Assembly (NCBI GenBank): GCA_903906315.1
Contig: CAIVJW010000249.1
Span: 1 to 49,366, forward strand
Direction: 5' to 3'
Source: an uncultured delta proteobacterium
GTDB taxonomy: Bacteria > Myxococcota_A > Polyangia > Polyangiales > Polyangiaceae
Length of the DNA stretch: 49,366 bases
Positions 7,811 through 16,405 of this stretch are shown here, in pieces. The notes under the pieces were generated by a model, which worked only from the letters and a program-made list of their open reading frames with translations, searched no databases and was not told the origin of the DNA. How positions within the stretch are numbered: the stretch's first letter is position 1; each line of letters opens with the position of its first letter. The position numbers and the translations under genes are program-made.

Positions 7811-8782
7811 ATGCCGGAGGTCGTCCAGACGCGCGGGCCCGTCGTCGAGTCCGTCCACCCCTTCTCGATCGCGGTCGTGCGCGACGGCGCGCTCGTCGAG
7901 GTGGTCGGCGACGACCGCCACACGACGTTCCGCTCCGCGGCCAAGCCCTTCCAGCTCGCGTGCTCGCTCGAGGTGCTCGGCGATCCCGAGCTGCCCGAGG
8001 ACGAGATCGCCATCGGCGCCGCGTCGCACAGCGGCGAGCCCGCGCACCTCGAGGTCGTCCTGCGCCTCCTCGCGCGCTTCGGCCTCGCGCCCTCCGGGCT
8101 GCGCTGCGGCGCGCACCCGCCCGTGCACGACCCGAGCGCGCGCGCGATCCTGCGCGCCGGCGGCGACTTCACCGACCTGCACAACAACTGCTCGGGCAAG
8201 CACTCGTTCATGCTCGCGGCCTCCGCGCGAGCCGGCTGGGACCTCGACTACCGGCCGCCGAAGCACCCGCTGCAGGCGCTCGCCCGCGCGCGCCTCGAGG
8301 CCTTCGCCGACGTCGCGGTGGACCTCGCCACCGATGGCTGCGGCGTGCCAACGTTCATCCTGCCGCTGTCGGCCGTGGCGCGATCCTGGGGCCGCGTCGC
8401 CACCGCGATGCGCGCGGTCGAGGCCGGCGACGCGATCGACGCGCCCGCCGCGCGCCTCGGCCGCATCGGCTGGGCGATGGCGCGACGACCGGATCTCACC
8501 TCGGGCACGGGCCGGCTCGACCAGGACGTCGTGCGCGGCGCGCGCGAGCCGATGGCCGCGAAGATCGGCGCGATGGGCCTCTTCTGCGTCGCGCTCCCGC
8601 GCCGCGGCCTCGGCCTCGCGGTCAAGGTGGCGTCCGGGTCGAGCGACGCGCTGCCCGCCGCCGTCGCGTGGGCGATCGACCGCGCGGCGCCGGGCTCGTT
8701 CGCCGAGCCGGGGAGCTGGGCGCTGCGCGACGTGCACAGCGTCGTCGGCGCCGTCGTGGGGCGCTGGGCGGCGACGGGCTGA
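7811..8782 (+). CDS. L-asparaginase II family (Rhizobium etli type)
   Basis: 323 residues, typical for this family, which is unrelated in sequence to E. coli asparaginases and related to the beta-lactamase/glutaminase fold. Signature segments are visible: FRSAAKPFQ (about 40-48), GAASHSGEP (69-77), NNCSGKH (125-131) and TDGCGVP (174-180); the SxxK-like serine-lysine pairs at FRSAAK and CSGKH are the expected catalytic and cysteine-containing zinc-site motifs. It hydrolyses L-asparagine to aspartate and ammonia, probably in the cytosol since no signal peptide is seen. The start ATG lies 6 bases after a -10-like box. It converges on the VWA gene with only 9 bases between the stops. Confidence 0.85.
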   Translation: MPEVVQTRGPVVESVHPFSIAVVRDGALVEVVGDDRHTTFRSAAKPFQLACSLEVLGDPELPEDEIAIGAASHSGEPAHLEVVLRLLARFGLAPSGLRCGAHPPVHDPSARAILRAGGDFTDLHNNCSGKHSFMLAASARAGWDLDYRPPKHPLQALARARLEAFADVAVDLATDGCGVPTFILPLSAVARSWGRVATAMRAVEAGDAIDAPAARLGRIGWAMARRPDLTSGTGRLDQDVVRGAREPMAAKIGAMGLFCVALPRRGLGLAVKVASGSSDALPAAVAWAIDRAAPGSFAEPGSWALRDVHSVVGAVVGRWAATG

Positions 8783-8791
8783 ACGGTCGCG

Positions 8792-9973
8792 TCAGAGCGT
8801 CGCGCGTCGGCCGCGCACGAGCTCGCCGACCGCCTCGCCGATGCCCTCGAGCGTCAGCGGGAACATGGGAAAGACGCTGCCGATGGCCTGCACCGTCGGG
8901 TGCGCGAAGCCCCCCGGGTCGTCGGGGTTGAGCCACACCGACCGATCGAAGTGGTCGCGCAGCCCCGCGAGCCAGTTGATGCCGGCGATCTGCGCGTCCT
9001 CACCCCAGCCGCCGCCGCCGAGCAGCTCGTAGCTCGCCATCGACGCGTCGCCGACCATCACGAGCTTGTAGTGCTTGCCGCACTCGTGGACGAGGTCGCG
9101 GACGCTCACCGGCTCCTGGAACGACTCGGTCTTGAAGACCTTGCCGTAGACGCAGTTGTGGAAATAGTACGTGCGAAGCTCCTTCCAGTGCGTCGATCGC
9201 TTGGCCGCGCTGAACAGCTGCGACACGAGGCGCGCGTACGGGTCCATCGATCCGCCGACGTCCATCATCAGGAGGACGCGCGTGTTGGGTCGGCGCGGCG
9301 GGCGCGTGACGATCTCGAGCTCGCCGGCGTTCTTGGCCGTCGCGTCGATGGTGCCCTCGATGTCGAGCTCTTGCTCGGCCCCCTCGCGGATGAACGCGCG
9401 CAGCTTGCGGAGCGCGACCTCCATCTGCCGCACGTCGAGCACGAGATCGCTGCGGTAGGGCTTGTACTTGCGCGCGTCCGCCGTCCTCATCGCCCCGCCG
9501 CGCCCGCCCGCGTTGCCGCCGACGTTGACGCCGCTCGGGTTGTAGCCCGAGTTGCCGAAGGGCGACGTGCCGCCGGTGCCGATCCAGCGGCTGCCACCGT
9601 CGTGGCGCTCCTTCTGCTCCTTCAGCCGCTCCTCGAGCAACCGCAGGACCTCCTCGAGGTCGAGCGCCTCGACGGACGCCTTCTCCTCGTCGGTGAGCGC
9701 GCGGAGCTTCGCCGGATCGCGCAGCCAGTCGAGCAGCTCCTCGGCGATCTTCTTCGCCTCGACCGCGACGCCCTTGAAGTGCGACGCGAACGCGAGGTCG
9801 AAGTCGTCGAGGTGCGCCTCGTTGTGGACGAGGATCGATCGCGCGACGAAGTAGAAGCCGTCGAGCGACGATCCGTGCAGCCCCTTCGCGAGCGCGCCCG
9901 CGAGCGCGACGGCCTCCTGCGCGCCGACCGGGACCTTGCGAGCGCGCAGCGCGTAGATGAAGCTCGCGATCAT
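8792..9973 (-). CDS. CoxE-like VWA domain protein
   Basis: 393 residues. The N-terminal half (1-130) is helical and acidic; a Gly/Asn-rich linker follows (about 128-165); residues about 225-390 form a von Willebrand A domain of the CoxE-like type (VLLMMDVGGSMDPYARLVSQLF, later YKLVMVGDASM). The usual DxSxS metal site reads DVGGS, so its first serine is replaced. These proteins work with MoxR AAA ATPases in cofactor insertion or complex assembly. The ATG lies 6 bases after the stop of the MoxR gene, AGGG next to it serving as ribosome site, so the two are one operon. No target enzyme gene is adjacent. Confidence 0.85.
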   Translation of the reverse strand: MIASFIYALRARKVPVGAQEAVALAGALAKGLHGSSLDGFYFVARSILVHNEAHLDDFDLAFASHFKGVAVEAKKIAEELLDWLRDPAKLRALTDEEKASVEALDLEEVLRLLEERLKEQKERHDGGSRWIGTGGTSPFGNSGYNPSGVNVGGNAGGRGGAMRTADARKYKPYRSDLVLDVRQMEVALRKLRAFIREGAEQELDIEGTIDATAKNAGELEIVTRPPRRPNTRVLLMMDVGGSMDPYARLVSQLFSAAKRSTHWKELRTYYFHNCVYGKVFKTESFQEPVSVRDLVHECGKHYKLVMVGDASMASYELLGGGGWGEDAQIAGINWLAGLRDHFDRSVWLNPDDPGGFAHPTVQAIGSVFPMFPLTLEGIGEAVGELVRGRRATL

Positions 9974-9979
9974 CGCGCC

Positions 9980-10819
9980 CTACGATCGGTACCGCCGCCC
10001 GCCGGCGAGGTGGTCGGCGAAGGCGACCAGGTCCTGCTCCTTCTTGAGCAGCGCGCCGAGGAAGGGCAGCGCCTGATCGAGCTTGACGCCCTCGATGCCG
10101 GACTTGCGCAGGACCGCGATCCAGTCGATGAGCTCGCTCGTCGACGGGCGCTTGCGCAGGCGCGTCATGTCGCGGATCTCGTAGAAGACCTTGAGCGTCT
10201 GCTCGGTCAGCTCGGCGCCGAGGTCCGGGTGGTGCACGCGCACGATCTGGCGCATGAAGTCGGCCTCGGGGAAATCGATGAAGTGGAACACGCACCGCCG
10301 CAGGAACGCGTCGGGCAGCTCCTTCTCGTTGTTGCTCGTGATGATGACGACCGGCCGCTCGCGCGCCGCGACCTCCTCGCCGGTCTCGACGATCTTGAAG
10401 CGCATCCGATCGAGCTCGTGCAGCAGGTCGTTCGGGAACTCGAGGTCGGCCTTGTCGATCTCGTCGATGAGCAGCACGCGGCGGCTCGGCGCCTCGAGCG
10501 CCCGCCCGAGCGGGCCGAGCTTGATGTACCGCTTGATGTCCTTGACGTCCCCGTCGCCGAAGCGCGAGTCGTAGAGGCGCTGCACGGTGTCGTAGACGTA
10601 GAGGCCGTCCTGCGCTCGGGTCGTGCTCTTGACGTGCCACGTGATGAGCTCGCTCTCGAGCGACTCCGCGATCGCCTCGGCGAGCAGCGTCTTGCCCGTG
10701 CCGGGCTCGCCCTTCACCAGCAGCGGGCGCTCGAGGGCGATGGCGCAGTTGACGGCGGCCTCGAGGGCCTCGTTGGTCAGGTAGCGTTCGGTGCCGCGGA
10801 ATCGGCGGAAGGACGACAT
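9980..10819 (-). CDS. MoxR-family AAA+ ATPase
   Basis: 279 residues. Walker A GEPGTGKT (37-44), Walker B VLLIDEIDKAD (about 115-125), sensor 1 VIITSNNEKELPDAFLRRC and the following FHFIDFPEADFM give the classic order of a MoxR/CoxD-type ATPase. Such ATPases remodel or activate partner complexes together with VWA proteins, here the CoxE-like gene immediately downstream. The ATG at 10819 follows a TAGGGT -10-like box by 9 bases, so this looks like the first gene of a two-gene, near-leaderless operon. It belongs to a different MoxR branch from the ATPase at 21832 (which has GVPGLAKT). Confidence 0.88.
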   Translation of the reverse strand: MSSFRRFRGTERYLTNEALEAAVNCAIALERPLLVKGEPGTGKTLLAEAIAESLESELITWHVKSTTRAQDGLYVYDTVQRLYDSRFGDGDVKDIKRYIKLGPLGRALEAPSRRVLLIDEIDKADLEFPNDLLHELDRMRFKIVETGEEVAARERPVVIITSNNEKELPDAFLRRCVFHFIDFPEADFMRQIVRVHHPDLGAELTEQTLKVFYEIRDMTRLRKRPSTSELIDWIAVLRKSGIEGVKLDQALPFLGALLKKEQDLVAFADHLAGGRRYRS

Positions 10820-10828
10820 GGGACCGTC

Positions 10829-10834
10829 ACCCTA
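10829..10834 (-). promoter_or_regulatory. Extended -10-like box for moxR
   Basis: On the minus strand GTGCTAGGGT places TAGGGT 9 bases before the ATG at 10819. No ribosome site fits between, so a leaderless transcript is likely. Confidence 0.5.
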
Positions 10835-10892
10835 GCACGCGATCGACGTGCCCCTCGGGCGTGCCCGACCGCTCGGCGCGGCGTCCGCGAGC

Positions 10893-11306
10893 TCACGGCT
10901 TCGCGCCGCCGTCGTCGTCGTCGTCGTCGTTGCCGCCGTCGTCGGGCGCGGGCGGCCCGCAGCTCGGCCGCAGCGGAATGCCGATGTTGAGCAGCTCGAC
11001 GCACCGATGCTCGCACCGCCGCGACCGCTCGGAGCGGGGCGGGGCCTCGCCGCCCTCCTCGCCCTCGCCGCCGCTTTCGTCGAGGCCGGGCGTGAAGCGC
11101 GCGCAGCGCTCGACCGCACGAAACCGCCCGCTTCGCTCGTCGAGCAGCAGCGTGCAGTCGACGTCGTTGCCGCTGACCGGGCAGGCCATTCGGACGTCGA
11201 CGGGTTGCACGTACCGCCGCGCTCGGGCGGTCGCGACCACCCGCACGAGCGAGGCCACGACCCCCCCGGTCGCGGCGACCAGCATCAACCAGACGGCATC
11301 CGACAT
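10893..11306 (-). CDS. Small membrane-anchored protein with Cys pairs and Asp-rich tail
   Basis: 137 residues. One N-terminal membrane helix (MSDAVWLMLVAATGGVVASL) is followed by a beta-rich domain with cysteines at MACPVSGNDVDCTLL, ERCARF, RRCEHRCVELL and PSCGPP, which may pair or bind metal. The tail is Asp-rich (DDGGNDDDDDDGG). The ATG at 11306 has GGGAGGGG about 9 bases upstream. No family recognised. It lies 73 bases upstream of the MoxR gene on the same strand, which may be coincidence because MoxR has its own promoter-like box. Confidence 0.6.
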   Translation of the reverse strand: MSDAVWLMLVAATGGVVASLVRVVATARARRYVQPVDVRMACPVSGNDVDCTLLLDERSGRFRAVERCARFTPGLDESGGEGEEGGEAPPRSERSRRCEHRCVELLNIGIPLRPSCGPPAPDDGGNDDDDDDGGAKP

Positions 11307-11617
11307 GCCGCGCCGCCCCTCCCGGCCCCCGTCGTCCGACTCTCGGGCGCGCGAGGCCTGCTCGCGCTGCGTAGAAGAGTCGTGCCGACGGTCGATCGCG
11401 CGAATTGCCGCGCATTTGGGGGTCTCACCGGGGCCGCCCCGCAAGGCGTTCGCCGCGGCTGCACGCGGTGCGTCAGGGCACCTCGGACTGCCGTCCTCGA
11501 CTCCCCGGCTCGCGCGCGGCACTTCCGAGCTCGCGCGGACTCGAACCCACCTTGGACCGCGCAGGCGATGGCTCGCTGTCGGGGGCCGCGCAGAGGGCGC
11601 CCGGCGAGCGCTCGTGC

Positions 11618-11623
11618 TACGAG
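11618..11623 (+). promoter_or_regulatory. -10-like box for hflX
   Basis: GTGCTACGAG places TACGAG 10 bases before the hflX ATG. It sits within a small perfect hairpin, GCTCGT at 11610-11615 against ACGAGC at 11619-11624. Confidence 0.35.
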
Positions 11624-11633
11624 CACGCGCCGC

Positions 11634-13028
11634 ATGTCAGCCCAAGATCCCGAGGAACGCCCGCTCGCCGTCCTTTGCGCCGTCCAGCTCCCCGGCGTGG
11701 CCGACGTGGACCACGCGGCCGATCTCGCCGAGCTCGGGCGCCTGTGCCACACGCTCGGCTTCGACGTCGTCGCCACGATCTCGCAGCGCCGCGACGCGCT
11801 CGCGGCGTCGGCCGTGCTCGGCGAGGGCAAGCTGCGCGAGCTCGCCGACCTCACGGGCGGCGCGGGCGTGGTGCCGTCGCGCGCCCCCGAGCGCAAGGAC
11901 AAGGCGCGCGTGAAGCGGATGGCCGCCACCGAGGTCGAGGATCAGCTCGACGACGACGCGGACGAGGACGCCGGGGTCGGCGACCCGCGCGCCCCCGCGC
12001 CCGAGGGGAAGCGCGCGAGCGTGGTCGTCGTCGATCACGAGATCTCGCCGAGCCAGGCCCGCAACCTCGAGAAGGCCACCGGCGCGCGCGTGCTCGACCG
12101 CACGGGCGTGATCGTCGAGATCTTCCACCGGCACGCCAAGAGCCGCGAGGCGCGCCTGCAGGTCGAGATCGCGCGCCTGAACTACGTCGCGCCGCGCCTG
12201 CGCGAGTCGCCGGGCGGCAGCGAGCGGCAGCAGGGCAAGGGCGCGGGCGAGTCGGCGCTCGAGCTCGACCGGCGCAAGATCCGCGACCGCATCGCGGAGC
12301 TCCGCCAGGAGCTCGTCGCGATCCAGAAGGAGGCCGACAACCGGCGCTACGCGCGGCGCGACCAGCTCCGCATCGCGCTCGTCGGCTACACGAACGCCGG
12401 CAAGTCGTCGCTCATGCGCGCGCTCACCGGCAGCGACGTGCTGGTCGCCGACAAGCTCTTCGCGACGCTCGACACGACCGTGCGCGCGCTGCACCCCGAG
12501 ACCAAGCCGCGGCTGCTCGTCTCCGACACGGTCGGGTTCATCAAGAAGCTGCCGCACGATCTCGTGGCGTCGTTCCGATCGACGCTCGACGAGGCGCTCG
12601 AGGCCTCGCTGCTGCTCTACGTCGTCGACGCCTCGGATCCGACGCACGAGGCGCAGCTCGACGTGACGCACGAGGTCCTGCGCGAGATCGGCGCGGACTC
12701 GGTGCCGAGCCTGCTGCTGCTGAACAAGGCCGATCGGCTCGGCGTCGAGGATCGCGCGGCCCTCGCCGCGAAGCACGAGGGCGCCATCCTGCTTTCGGCC
12801 AAGGACCCGGCCGACGTCGCGGCGCTCCGGCAGGCGATCCTCGACTTCTTCGAGCGATCGATGGTCGAGGAGGACCTCGTGATCCCGTACGCGAAGCACG
12901 GGCGCCTCGGCGAGGTCTACGAGAGCGCGCGCGTCGTGTCGGAGGAGTACGACGAGTCCGGCACGCGCCTGCGCGTCCGCGGGCTGCCGGCTGCGATCGC
13001 GAAGCTGCGGCGCGCGTTCGCGTCGTGA
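11634..13028 (+). CDS. hflX: GTPase HflX
   Basis: 464 residues. The N-terminal HflX domain contains AVLGEGKLRELADL and VVVDHEISPSQARNLEKATG; a coiled helix (ELDRRKIRDRIAELRQEL) precedes the GTPase domain with G1 GYTNAGKSS, G2 TLDTTVR, G3 DTVGFIKKLPHDLV and G4 NKADRL. HflX is a ribosome-associated GTPase that splits stalled 70S ribosomes under stress. An acidic, Pro-containing insertion (about residues 100-128, EDQLDDDADEDAG) separates the two halves of the N-terminal domain and is longer than in E. coli HflX. The ATG at 11634 was chosen because the protein begins there with a normal N-terminus; the frame upstream is shadow. There is no hfq nearby. Confidence 0.93.
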   Translation: MSAQDPEERPLAVLCAVQLPGVADVDHAADLAELGRLCHTLGFDVVATISQRRDALAASAVLGEGKLRELADLTGGAGVVPSRAPERKDKARVKRMAATEVEDQLDDDADEDAGVGDPRAPAPEGKRASVVVVDHEISPSQARNLEKATGARVLDRTGVIVEIFHRHAKSREARLQVEIARLNYVAPRLRESPGGSERQQGKGAGESALELDRRKIRDRIAELRQELVAIQKEADNRRYARRDQLRIALVGYTNAGKSSLMRALTGSDVLVADKLFATLDTTVRALHPETKPRLLVSDTVGFIKKLPHDLVASFRSTLDEALEASLLLYVVDASDPTHEAQLDVTHEVLREIGADSVPSLLLLNKADRLGVEDRAALAAKHEGAILLSAKDPADVAALRQAILDFFERSMVEEDLVIPYAKHGRLGEVYESARVVSEEYDESGTRLRVRGLPAAIAKLRRAFAS

Positions 13029-13049
13029 CGCGCGCCCCGCGTCGACGGG

Positions 13050-13631
13050 CTACGCGGTGAACTCGGCGCCGAACGCCTGGGCGTTCGCGGGCGGCCGGAC
13101 GGCGTAGCTGAGCGCGAGCACCTCGATCAGCACCACGCGGTAGATCGAGTGGACGTCGTCGACGTCGACCTCGTCGGCGTTCGCCTCGAGGGCGGCGTCG
13201 AGGTGCTCGTGCACGAACGCGAGCGCCTCGGGCTGCTCCATCGCGACCACGTCGTCCGAGTCGAGCGCCTCGGCGGGATCCGAGAGGCGGAGCTGCTCGT
13301 CGAGCTGGAGGGACTCCTCGACGCCGGCGAGCGCCGTCTCGGTGATCTCGTCGAGATCCGAGCCGAAGACCGCATCGAAGGCCAGCCAGACGGCGAGCGT
13401 CAGGAAGTAGCCGAGCGCGAGCGCGGTCTCGTCGAGCGGGGCGGAGAGCGCGCTGGTCACGCGAAAGGCGAGCGCGGGCTGCGTCTCCTCGAAGCGGCTG
13501 AAGGCGTCGTCGAGGCGCTGGCGAGCCTCTTCCCCGTCGTCGGCGAGCTTCTCTTCGACCTCGGCGAGCGCGCGCCGCGTGATCTGCGCGAACGGCGGCA
13601 CCGGGCGGATGGCTGCGCGACGGACCCACAC
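13050..13631 (-). CDS. Hypothetical acidic protein
   Basis: 193 residues from the GTG at 13631. Helical and strongly acidic, with a hydrophobic central helix (ETALALGYFLTLAVWLAFDAV, about 68-88) and another near the end (IYRVVLIEVLALSYAV). No family recognised. A GTG at 13640 would give 3 more residues but overlaps a TAGGGT -10-like box; the GTG at 13631 sits 7 bases after that box, as in other genes here. It lies 45 bases beyond the Bat operon on the same strand and converges on hflX, so it could be an added operon member or a separate unit. Confidence 0.6.
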   Translation of the reverse strand: MWVRRAAIRPVPPFAQITRRALAEVEEKLADDGEEARQRLDDAFSRFEETQPALAFRVTSALSAPLDETALALGYFLTLAVWLAFDAVFGSDLDEITETALAGVEESLQLDEQLRLSDPAEALDSDDVVAMEQPEALAFVHEHLDAALEANADEVDVDDVHSIYRVVLIEVLALSYAVRPPANAQAFGAEFTA

Positions 13632-13638
13632 GCGCGGC

Positions 13639-13644
13639 ACCCTA
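13639..13644 (-). promoter_or_regulatory. Extended -10-like box
   Basis: Minus-strand GTGCTAGGGT puts TAGGGT 7 bases before the GTG at 13631. The same ten bases precede moxR at 10829. Confidence 0.45.
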
Positions 13645-13676
13645 GCACAGCGCCTCGCGCCGAAAGGCGTCCGCGC

Positions 13677-14495
13677 CTACGGCTCGATCAGTCGCACGCT
13701 CGACGCGGGCACGAAGCCCTCGCTCGATCCCCAGCGCACGCGCACGAGGCCGGCGCGGCGATCGCCGACCTCGACCGCCGCGGCCTCCGGCGCGACCGCG
13801 TTGCCGATCGGTTTGCCCGACTCGTCGGTGATCGCGGCCTCGGGCACCACGATGACGCCCGCGCGCGTCCCGAGGCGGAGCGCGCGCGCCCCCCAGGTGA
13901 TCGGGACCAGCGCGACCAGCGCCACGGCGGCCACGGGCCAGAGCACGCTGCCCACGACGTGCAGCGGGCCGGTCGGTCGCCGCCGCAGGACGAGGCCGAC
14001 CGCGAGCAGCAGCGAGGCCGCGATCGCCGCGAAGCCCCAGGTCTCCTCGGACGCGAGCCCGACCACCATCCGGTCGAGCGTGGGGCGCACGTCGACGACG
14101 TCCTTGTCGCGCCGCGACCGCCTGCGCGTCACCTCGGCGCGGACGAGGTCGAGCGCGGCGTCGGCGTCCGCGTCGCCCGGCCGCAGGCGCAGCGCCTCCT
14201 CGAAGCCGGCCGCAGCGCGCCCGAGATCGCCGGGCTTGTCGGCCTTCGCGCGCACGCGCATCACGTACGCGAGGCCGCGGTCGAAGCTCGCGTCGGGGTG
14301 CACGAAGCCCTGGTCGGCGAGCGCCTCGAAGCCGTCGACCGCCGCGCCGTGCTCGCCGCGCGCGAGGGCGTCGGCCGCCCTCTGGAAGAGCGCCTCCGGT
14401 GCGGGCGGGGAGTCGTCCGCGCGCGCCGGCGTCGCGGTCGCTAGGAAGGCGGCGAACGCGGCGCCGACCCGGAGAGCGATCCGCGTGCGCCTCAT
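13677..14495 (-). CDS. batE: BatE-like TPR and SH3 membrane protein
   Basis: 272 residues. Signal peptide (1-26, cleavage near TPARA), then TPR-like helices (about 30-115: FQRAADALARGEHGAAVDGFEAL, AAAGFEEALRLRPGDADA), two membrane helices (about 150-205: FAAIAASLLLAVGLVL, VLWPVAAVALVALVPITW) and a C-terminal bacterial SH3-like domain (GLVRVRWGSSEGFVPASSVRLIEP). This is the architecture of BatE proteins, the last gene of Bacteroides aerotolerance operons. Its ATG overlaps the BatD stop by 4 bases (ATGA), so translation is probably coupled. Confidence 0.8.
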   Translation of the reverse strand: MRRTRIALRVGAAFAAFLATATPARADDSPPAPEALFQRAADALARGEHGAAVDGFEALADQGFVHPDASFDRGLAYVMRVRAKADKPGDLGRAAAGFEEALRLRPGDADADAALDLVRAEVTRRRSRRDKDVVDVRPTLDRMVVGLASEETWGFAAIAASLLLAVGLVLRRRPTGPLHVVGSVLWPVAAVALVALVPITWGARALRLGTRAGVIVVPEAAITDESGKPIGNAVAPEAAAVEVGDRRAGLVRVRWGSSEGFVPASSVRLIEP

Positions 14496-16405
14496 GCGCC
14501 CTCCGGTCCGGGCTTGGCGGGGGCGCGCTCGACGCGGGCGAGGTCGCGCGTGACCGCGCGGGCGGTCGCGGCGAGGTCCGCCAGGCTCTCGGCCGTCGTC
14601 GCCGGATCGAACCGCACCGACTCGCACGTCCGGAGCGCCGCCTCGGTGCGGGCGGCGAGGTCGGCCGCGACGCCGCGCGCGCCGAGCTCCTTGGCCAGCC
14701 CGTCGAGCAGCACGCCTCGGGCGCGCAGGCCCGTGGCGCCCTCGATCGCGTGGTGCAGCGCGCGCTCGACCGCGCCCGCGAGCGCCTTCGCGTCGCCGGC
14801 CGCCTCCGCGCGCTGCGCGTCGTCGAGCGCGGCGGCCGTGCGCGTCGAGGCCGAGGTCTTCCGCGTCGCGCGTCGCGCCCGCAGCGAGCTCGCCCCGCGC
14901 GCGCCGGCCGCGAAGAGGCCCACCGCGAGCGGTGGCAGCGCGAGCAGCCACCAGAAGCGCGCGCCGTCGAGCCGCGGAGCGGGGGCGGACGCGAAGGGCG
15001 CGAGCGCCCGTCGAGCCTTCGGGAGGCTCGCGAACGGATCGGCCTTCGCCTCGGCGTCGGCGGCGCGCGCGGCGATCGATCCCGCGCTCGGCGTGGACGG
15101 CGTCACCTCGATTGCGCCGAGCCCGACGCTCGCGACGACGTACTTCTTCGTCGTCGGATCCCACACGGGCAGGCTCACCTTGCCGAGGTCGACCGTGCCG
15201 CTCTCGGCGACCCGCACCACGTAGCCGAACGAGCGAAAGCCCTGGACGACGCTGCCTTGCGGCTCGACCGACTCGCGCTTCTCGGGGTCGAGCCACTCGA
15301 CGCCCGTGCGCGCGGGCACCTTGAGCGCCTGCGGCGGGTTGCCGACGCCGGCGACCTTGAGCGTCACCGAGATCGACCCGCCCTGCTCGACGCGGCGCGG
15401 CTGCACCGCTGCGCTGAGCGTGAACCGGCCGACGTCGCCCACGGTGTAGCCCGGCGGGCGGCCGGCGGCGGGCGGCTCGGTCACGCGCACCACGAGGTCG
15501 TTCGACTCGCGCTCGCGCCCGCCGTCGAAGACCCACGTGAGCGAGCCCGTGTGCAGATCGCCCGCGTGCAGCGGGAAGAGCGCGACGCGGTCGACGAGGC
15601 TCACGAGGTAGCGCTTGCCGCCGGCCTGCGCGCGGATCTCGCTGGTGTTCGGCTCCTGTACGAGCGGCACGCGGAGGAACTCGGCGAGCCCGGGCTTGCG
15701 GTCCGCGACGGGTCGGATCTCGATGCGGCGGTAGCAGTAAAACGAGACGGTGACCTGCTCGCCGACGACGGCGGCCTGCTTGTCGGCGACCGCGCGCAGG
15801 AAGACCTGCGCGTCGGGCGCGCGATCGAGCGCGAGCTCGCCGGCGTCCATGGCCTCGGAGTCCTCGAGCGAGTCGAGCACGTCGGGCAGGTTGCGCCGCC
15901 GACCGAAGCTGAACGGGAAGGCGCCCATCGGCCCGCCGGGCAGCAGCGACCCGCCGCCCTGGGGCTGGCTGCGCGGGCGACCCGACGCGGCGACGACGTC
16001 GATCGCGATGGGCTTGCCCTGAATGCGCCCGCCGTTCCACGCGACGCTCGGCGCCGGCAGGCTGTAGCGGCCGGCCTTGTCGGCGACGAGCTCCCACGTC
16101 ACCGACACGCCGATCTTGGCCGTGACCTGGCCCCCGACGATCTGCACGCTCGTCTCGGTCGCGATCGACGGCGTGCCCACGCGGATCTCGCGCGGTGCGC
16201 CGCGCAGCTGCGGATCACTCGGCGCCTGCGCGCCGCGCTCGACGTTCACCTTGAGCCGCACGGTGAAGGGCTCGCCGACCTCGACGCGGCGCGAGCTCAG
16301 CTCGACGGTGACCTGCGGGTCAGATCCCTGCGCGATCGCGATCGGGCTCGGCGCTCCCGCGGCGATCGCGAGGGCGAACAGGGCCGCGCGCGCGAGGCGC
16401 CTCAC
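14492..16405 (-). CDS. batD: BatD-like protein
   Basis: 637 residues. Signal peptide (1-25), long periplasmic region of repeated beta-sandwich domains (QVTVELSSRRVEVGEPFTVRL at the start, repeated as FTLSAAVQPRRVEQGGSISV near 330), one membrane helix near residue 495 (FWWLLALPPLAVGLFAAG) and a cytoplasmic helical tail. This is the standard BatD (oxygen tolerance) layout. BatD is thought to present periplasmic domains to a BatA/BatB complex. The start is a GTG forming a 4-base overlap (GTGA) with the stop of the upstream TPR gene. Confidence 0.85.
   Translation of the reverse strand: MRRLARAALFALAIAAGAPSPIAIAQGSDPQVTVELSSRRVEVGEPFTVRLKVNVERGAQAPSDPQLRGAPREIRVGTPSIATETSVQIVGGQVTAKIGVSVTWELVADKAGRYSLPAPSVAWNGGRIQGKPIAIDVVAASGRPRSQPQGGGSLLPGGPMGAFPFSFGRRRNLPDVLDSLEDSEAMDAGELALDRAPDAQVFLRAVADKQAAVVGEQVTVSFYCYRRIEIRPVADRKPGLAEFLRVPLVQEPNTSEIRAQAGGKRYLVSLVDRVALFPLHAGDLHTGSLTWVFDGGRERESNDLVVRVTEPPAAGRPPGYTVGDVGRFTLSAAVQPRRVEQGGSISVTLKVAGVGNPPQALKVPARTGVEWLDPEKRESVEPQGSVVQGFRSFGYVVRVAESGTVDLGKVSLPVWDPTTKKYVVASVGLGAIEVTPSTPSAGSIAARAADAEAKADPFASLPKARRALAPFASAPAPRLDGARFWWLLALPPLAVGLFAAGARGASSLRARRATRKTSASTRTAAALDDAQRAEAAGDAKALAGAVERALHHAIEGATGLRARGVLLDGLAKELGARGVAADLAARTEAALRTCESVRFDPATTAESLADLAATARAVTRDLARVERAPAKPGPEGA

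Noticed and set aside
11537-11551. tRNA-like T-arm (GGTGGGTTCGAGTCC on the minus strand)
   Set aside because: Only two of five T-stem pairs form and there is no acceptor stem or anticodon arm around it.
13050-13640. Start of the acidic hypothetical protein at GTG 13640
   Set aside because: That codon overlaps the -10-like TAGGGT box; the GTG at 13631 fits the spacing seen at other genes.
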